The notes beneath the pieces were generated by a model that saw nothing but the letters and a program-made list of their open reading frames with translations, had not been told where the DNA came from and did no database searches. From Methanomethylovorans sp. PtaU1.Bin073 (lineage in GTDB: Archaea > Halobacteriota > Methanosarcinia > Methanosarcinales > Methanosarcinaceae), in assembly GCA_002067265.1 (NCBI GenBank), contig MVQW01000221.1, positions 1-8,383 of the forward strand: 8,383 bases of DNA. Direction: 5' to 3'. This document shows, piece by piece, positions 5,741-8,383 of this stretch (positions within the stretch are counted from its first letter, which is position 1; each line of letters begins with the position of its first letter). Position numbers and translations under genes: made by a program.

Positions 5741-5851
5741 TCATATCAAATGGAAAACTGACATACTATGTGTAAGAATATCAGCCATTACAACCTGTAG
5801 ATTTTCCGATTCTATATCTTCTTGTTTCACGACTTCAGATAGCTTCAACAT
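5741..5851 (-). CDS. Doubtful 36-residue ORF between glycosyltransferase and methyltransferase
   Basis: An ATG only two bases after the glycosyltransferase stop opens a frame of 36 residues, MLKLSEVVKQEDIESENLQV and 16 more, ending just before the methyltransferase promoter. Its first 26 residues have the charged, helix-like composition of real protein instead of random translation. The last ten (HSMSVFHLI region) look less so. There is no Shine-Dalgarno, no family I recognise and no membrane segment. It could be a small protein translated after the glycosyltransferase, the remnant of a lost gene, or chance. Confidence 0.22.
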   Translation of the reverse strand: MLKLSEVVKQEDIESENLQVVMADILTHSMSVFHLI

Positions 5852-5853
5852 AA

Positions 5854-7332
5854 CTACTTTAAGTAATATGTATATACGATTGCACCGTGCAACTGTAATA
5901 ATTCATATTTTGTCGAATAGTTCTCAAGTATTTTTTGGTCAGAATCATTCAGAAAATCATATGGACTACCATGTGCACCTAAAACTATCAGTTTGTTCTT
6001 TCCTCTATTTACAGCGAGAGCGTACATATCATTAGAATCATTAGAACCTTTCTCAGTTAATAATACATTTTCAGGTATCTTTGACTTTTCAAAGTAATAT
6101 TGGAAAAAATTCATCCGGTTTAGAACAATAATTGCAGTTTTTTCATCAGAAATCTTTACAGAATAATCAACAGCTTCTCTCCATTGTTCTTTGTAAGGCT
6201 GGTAATATGTTGGAGCCAATATGGTAAAACAAAAAATACAAATAAAAAATATGTAAGCCACTTGTTTGTATCCATGCAATTGTTTTACCAAAGAAACCCA
6301 TATTGCTATTAAAATATATATAAAAGGAGAGATAATCAATAAGTTTCTTTCTATCAACACTGGTGTATGCTGGGATAGAATGAACGTGAATGTGGGGATG
6401 GCTACTACAAAGTAGACTAAGATTGTTATCGGGCTTTTCAACTGTATATTTTTTGAACTATTTACTATCTTACTTATAATTCCACGTGGGTTCAAAATCA
6501 GTGGTACAATTAAGAGACTTAAAAAAACTATTCTTTGAGGTAGTTCAAGTGGATACGTTATAAAATACCAGTATCTTGTAAAAAATTGAATGTCAGGTTT
6601 TGGTATCCAGAAATTTCCTCCTCCTTTTGTTATCATCGTATCAAATGCTATGGGTATCCAGATAAAATAAGCAACAAATAGAACACATGCAGTCATGAAA
6701 GCATTAGATCGTTCATTTTTATAGACTATTGAAACTATGATCCAGTAAGACAATTGGAAGATTACTAATAGTAAACCAAAATAGTGTGTATACATTAATA
6801 ATATCGAACTTATTAAATAGAGTAGATGGTCTTGAAGTTGTGTCTTTTCTTTTTTTGTCGAAATAATTTTGATGAACAAAAAAGTGGATATTAAAGAAAG
6901 TAGTATCAACAAAATATATGATCGTGCTTCTTGTGAATAGTATATTCCTGGATATGTGAAGGACATTAGGATTGTAGCTGAAGTTGCAATGTATTTTGAA
7001 AAAAATTGTTTTGAGTAGTAATACATGTATATTAATGATACTGATCCTATTAAAGCACTAAAGCAACGTACTACAAACACGGAATTACCAAAAAGGCGTA
7101 TCCAATATAGCATTAGTAAATAATGAAAGGGTGGGTGAACATCACCAAGCAAAAAAGTATAGAGCTCGGTAGCTCCACTTGAAGCATTAACAACAGTATA
7201 TAACTCATCTAGCCACAGACTTTGAATTTCTAATCCATAAAACCTTATAAATATTCCAAAAACAAGTGATAATACCAGGTATAATCTGTAATCCTTGATC
7301 AAACTGAATGTTAAATTATATTTGAATTTCAT
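5854..7332 (-). CDS. GT-C fold membrane glycosyltransferase (GT39/ArnT-like)
   Basis: A 492-residue polytopic membrane protein of the dolichyl-phosphate-mannose/ArnT type (PMT_2-like). Such enzymes use a polyprenyl-phosphate-linked sugar and act on the outer face of the membrane. Diagnostic motifs are LWLDELYT (39-46), whose Asp-Glu pair is the likely catalytic/metal site in the first outer loop, HPPFHYLL (66-73) and YYSQEARSY (131-139). About ten helices follow. The last 110 or so residues, from YQPYKEQWREA, are hydrophilic and end in a soluble outer domain. Length is normal and the frame is intact. Donor and acceptor are unknown; protein or S-layer glycan, or lipid modification, is plausible in an archaeon. 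It stands alone, with no other glycan gene in the window. The gene is noticeably more AT-rich than the symporters. A weak AGGTTG lies about 8 bases before the ATG. Confidence 0.85.
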   Translation of the reverse strand: MKFKYNLTFSLIKDYRLYLVLSLVFGIFIRFYGLEIQSLWLDELYTVVNASSGATELYTFLLGDVHPPFHYLLMLYWIRLFGNSVFVVRCFSALIGSVSLIYMYYYSKQFFSKYIATSATILMSFTYPGIYYSQEARSYILLILLSLISTFLFIKIISTKKEKTQLQDHLLYLISSILLMYTHYFGLLLVIFQLSYWIIVSIVYKNERSNAFMTACVLFVAYFIWIPIAFDTMITKGGGNFWIPKPDIQFFTRYWYFITYPLELPQRIVFLSLLIVPLILNPRGIISKIVNSSKNIQLKSPITILVYFVVAIPTFTFILSQHTPVLIERNLLIISPFIYILIAIWVSLVKQLHGYKQVAYIFFICIFCFTILAPTYYQPYKEQWREAVDYSVKISDEKTAIIVLNRMNFFQYYFEKSKIPENVLLTEKGSNDSNDMYALAVNRGKNKLIVLGAHGSPYDFLNDSDQKILENYSTKYELLQLHGAIVYTYYLK

Positions 7333-7500
7333 ATTTGAGCAACCTTATCAAAATTGCAAACTTCTTTAATAACATATCAACTTTTTGAGAACTCACATAT
7401 TCAGCTTTTAAGTAAATTATATTATGTTTGTGGAAAACCAAGTACTTTCCTTCTTAGCTTAATCTAGATATAGTGTTATAGTTTATTTTTTAATTGCTGT

Positions 7501-7556
7501 GTGACCCAAATCAATGAGCTAAGCCGTCCATATTGATTTAGATACACTTTGGGCAC
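7501..7556. repeat. Compound inverted repeat in the divergent intergenic region
   Basis: GTGACCCAAA (7501-7510) can pair with TTTGGGCAC (7548-7556) over nine base pairs with one bulged A. AAATCAAT (7508-7515) can pair perfectly with ATTGATTT (7532-7539). The two stems share AAA at 7508-7510, so they cannot both form in full. This could be a regulatory site, or a small RNA of about 56 nt on either strand; it lies upstream of the predicted ferredoxin start, so it is not part of that leader. Confidence 0.35.
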
Positions 7557-7620
7557 ATTACTTCAATAACTATAATTATCATTCAGATGCTAATAACAAT
7601 TGTTTCACTAATAATTCCAG

Positions 7621-7629
7621 TTATAAAAA
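7621..7629 (+). promoter_or_regulatory. TATA box of the ferredoxin gene
   Basis: TTATAAAAA is a good archaeal TATA match. The start would be near 7650, giving a leader of about 20 bases before the ATG at 7672. The perfect palindrome AACAATTGTT at 7595-7604 lies just upstream and is a candidate regulator site. Confidence 0.5.
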
Positions 7630-7671
7630 AAGAATAGTGGCAACTTAGATTCATTGGACGGGAATGGTTAC

Positions 7672-7854
7672 ATGGTCTTCATAACAGTGGATAAGAATAA
7701 ATGCACAGGTTGTGGTTCATGTGTCGAAGCGTGCAGAAATCGTGTATTGGTTGTAGAGAATGGGTTATGTCGAGCTGTAAAAGTAGAAAATTGTAAACGT
7801 TGTATGTCTTGTGTTTCAATGTGCCGTTTCGATGCCATAAAGGTCTTTGTTTAA
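7672..7854 (+). CDS. Small 2[4Fe-4S] ferredoxin
   Basis: A 60-residue soluble electron carrier with two CxxCxxCxxxC motifs: C11, C14, C17, C21 and C41, C44, C47, C51, in the arrangement of clostridial-type dicluster ferredoxins, where the fourth cysteine of each motif ligates the opposite cluster. Unusually, the proline that commonly follows the fourth cysteine is missing in both motifs (CRN, CRF), and there is one extra cysteine, C33, between them. The protein is fairly basic for a ferredoxin. It has no partner oxidoreductase in the window, so its electron donor and acceptor are unknown. The ATG at 7672 is preferred: it follows the predicted transcription start by about 20 bases and begins right at the first beta strand. 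A TTG at 7654 could add six residues (MDGNGY). Confidence 0.85.
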   Translation: MVFITVDKNKCTGCGSCVEACRNRVLVVENGLCRAVKVENCKRCMSCVSMCRFDAIKVFV

Positions 7855-7876
7855 AAATCTTCAGGATGCAAAAAAG
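7853..7876 (-). terminator. T-run terminator after the phosphoesterase gene
   Basis: Downstream of the phosphoesterase stop on the minus strand come a run of six T (7875-7870) and a second of five (7857-7853), without a good hairpin. T-runs of this kind are enough for termination in many archaea. No matching T-run serves the convergent ferredoxin gene on the plus strand in the 46-base gap. Confidence 0.35.
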
Positions 7877-7900
7877 GGTGGCATTTGAAATCACTTGATA

Positions 7901-8383
7901 TTACAGCTCAATGATCTCAAAATCAAGGCTTTCCATGTCAAGCAGGGCCACAGTCCTGCGACCCGTGAGCAAGCCTGTCGTTTCTCCGGGGTTGATGATG
8001 GGAGCTCCGTAATCTGTCACCACTCCTGCATCATGAGTATGGCCTCTTACAATAACATCGAACATACCAGAAGCTGCTATGGCTTTTACCTGTTCTTCAT
8101 AGATGCCATGCAGGAGGGCGATTCTTCTTCCTTCCAGTTGAATATCTCCAAAGTCTCTGCAACATTGTGCTCCAAAGTCTTCAAACCACTCTTTAAGCAA
8201 TAATCTGTCACCGTCGTTGTTACCAAAGACAAAGTACAGTTTTGCATCCAGCTCTTTAAAGGCCCGTGCCGTAAAGGGTGATACAATATCTCCTGCATGT
8301 AAAACGGCTGTTACTCCTTTTTTGTTGAAGAATTCCACTGCCTGTTCTATAGCTTCAAGATTGTCATGCGAGTCCGCCATGAT
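7901..8383 (-). CDS. Metallophosphoesterase, YfcE/MJ0936 type, 5' end outside the window
   Basis: A cytoplasmic phosphodiesterase of the calcineurin-like superfamily, YfcE/MJ0936 group, with 161 residues visible. The metal-site motifs are all present: DSHDN near the N-terminus, HAGDIVS, FGNNDGD, LLHG and RGHTHDAG. Members hydrolyse model phosphodiesters with divalent metal; the natural substrate is generally unknown. The ATG at 8380 is almost certainly internal: the frame continues to the window edge as Ile-Met-Ala-Asp-Ser-His-Asp, and the family normally has a short beta strand (several hydrophobic residues) before the DxH motif, so a few N-terminal residues and the start codon are missing. 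The C-terminus is complete. It is convergent with the ferredoxin gene. Confidence 0.88.
   Translation of the reverse strand: MMADSHDNLEAIEQAVEFFNKKGVTAVLHAGDIVSPFTARAFKELDAKLYFVFGNNDGDRLLLKEWFEDFGAQCCRDFGDIQLEGRRIALLHGIYEEQVKAIAASGMFDVIVRGHTHDAGVVTDYGAPIINPGETTGLLTGRRTVALLDMESLDFEIIEL

Larger units (their letters stand above)
7333..7671. other. Divergent intergenic region, AT-rich, no gene seen
   Basis: These 339 bases lie between the divergently transcribed glycosyltransferase and ferredoxin genes and must hold both promoters. The longest reading frames I noticed are about a dozen codons. Notable contents are an inverted-repeat element (7501-7556), a perfect AACAATTGTT palindrome (7595-7604) about 16 bases before the ferredoxin TATA box, with CTAATAA at 7590-7596 and again at 7608-7614, and several AT-rich boxes on the minus strand, none of which I could choose as the glycosyltransferase promoter. 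Confidence 0.6.

Noticed and set aside
5712..6035. Plus-strand frame over the 3' end of the glycosyltransferase gene
   Set aside because: Antisense to a real gene over most of its length, no family resemblance and no start signal.
7501..7556. tRNA-like fold, because of a closed acceptor-like stem and a TTAGCTCA stretch on the minus strand
   Set aside because: The enclosed length (about 56 bases) is too short, and no anticodon arm or T-arm sequence can be found.
7654..7671. TTG start giving a six-residue longer ferredoxin
   Set aside because: A rare start codon nearly on the predicted transcription start; the ATG at 7672 begins at the first beta strand, as is usual for this fold.
1..8383. 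Insertion sequence, CRISPR array, integrase site or defence system
   Set aside because: No transposase or nuclease-like protein, no regularly spaced direct repeats and no terminal inverted repeats with target duplications were seen.

Overview
The window looks like a piece of a euryarchaeal chromosome, most likely from a methanogen of the Methanosarcinales type. No methanogenesis gene is present, so this rests on indirect signs. These are BRE/TATA-style promoters (CGAAA plus an AT-rich box, TTTATATA, TTATAAAAA) instead of bacterial -35/-10 boxes, genes that begin almost at the predicted transcription start, T-rich terminators, and a gene set of UPF0173 hydrolase, SSS symporters with a tiny partner protein, a lone dicluster ferredoxin and a YfcE/MJ0936-type phosphoesterase. 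I see no insertion sequence, CRISPR array, tRNA or rRNA.

Layout. A UPF0173 metallo-beta-lactamase-fold hydrolase (47-739, +) is followed by a convergent intergenic region that carries a TATA box and a possible structured small RNA (about 797-865). The centre of the window is a tandem pair of paralogous two-gene transcription units, both on the minus strand. Unit A (2807 down to 977) and unit B (4660 down to 2864) each contain a promoter block, a 40-residue one-helix membrane protein, a sodium:solute symporter of about 530 residues whose ATG overlaps the small gene's stop codon by one base, and a hairpin-plus-T-run terminator whose stem includes the symporter stop codon. The promoter blocks of the two units agree at 26 of 30 positions, but the DNA further upstream differs. 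Upstream of unit B on the same strand are a class I SAM-dependent methyltransferase (4843-5712) and an AT-rich GT-C type membrane glycosyltransferase (5854-7332), with a doubtful 36-codon ORF between them. An AT-rich 339-base divergent region then leads to a 60-residue 2[4Fe-4S] ferredoxin (7672-7854, +). The window ends in a convergent metallophosphoesterase (7901-8383, -) whose first few codons lie beyond the edge.

How the genes fit together. Only the small-protein/symporter pairs show clear functional coupling: overlapping stop and start, a Shine-Dalgarno sequence inside the small gene, and the pair duplicated as a whole. The layout resembles bacterial YjcH-ActP and YhdT-PanF pairs, where a small membrane protein precedes an SSS transporter. 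The substrate cannot be read from the sequence. The other genes appear to be separate transcription units without an evident shared pathway. The most interesting content is the duplicated cassette with its easily missed small genes and shared promoter element, followed by the candidate small RNA at about 800-860.
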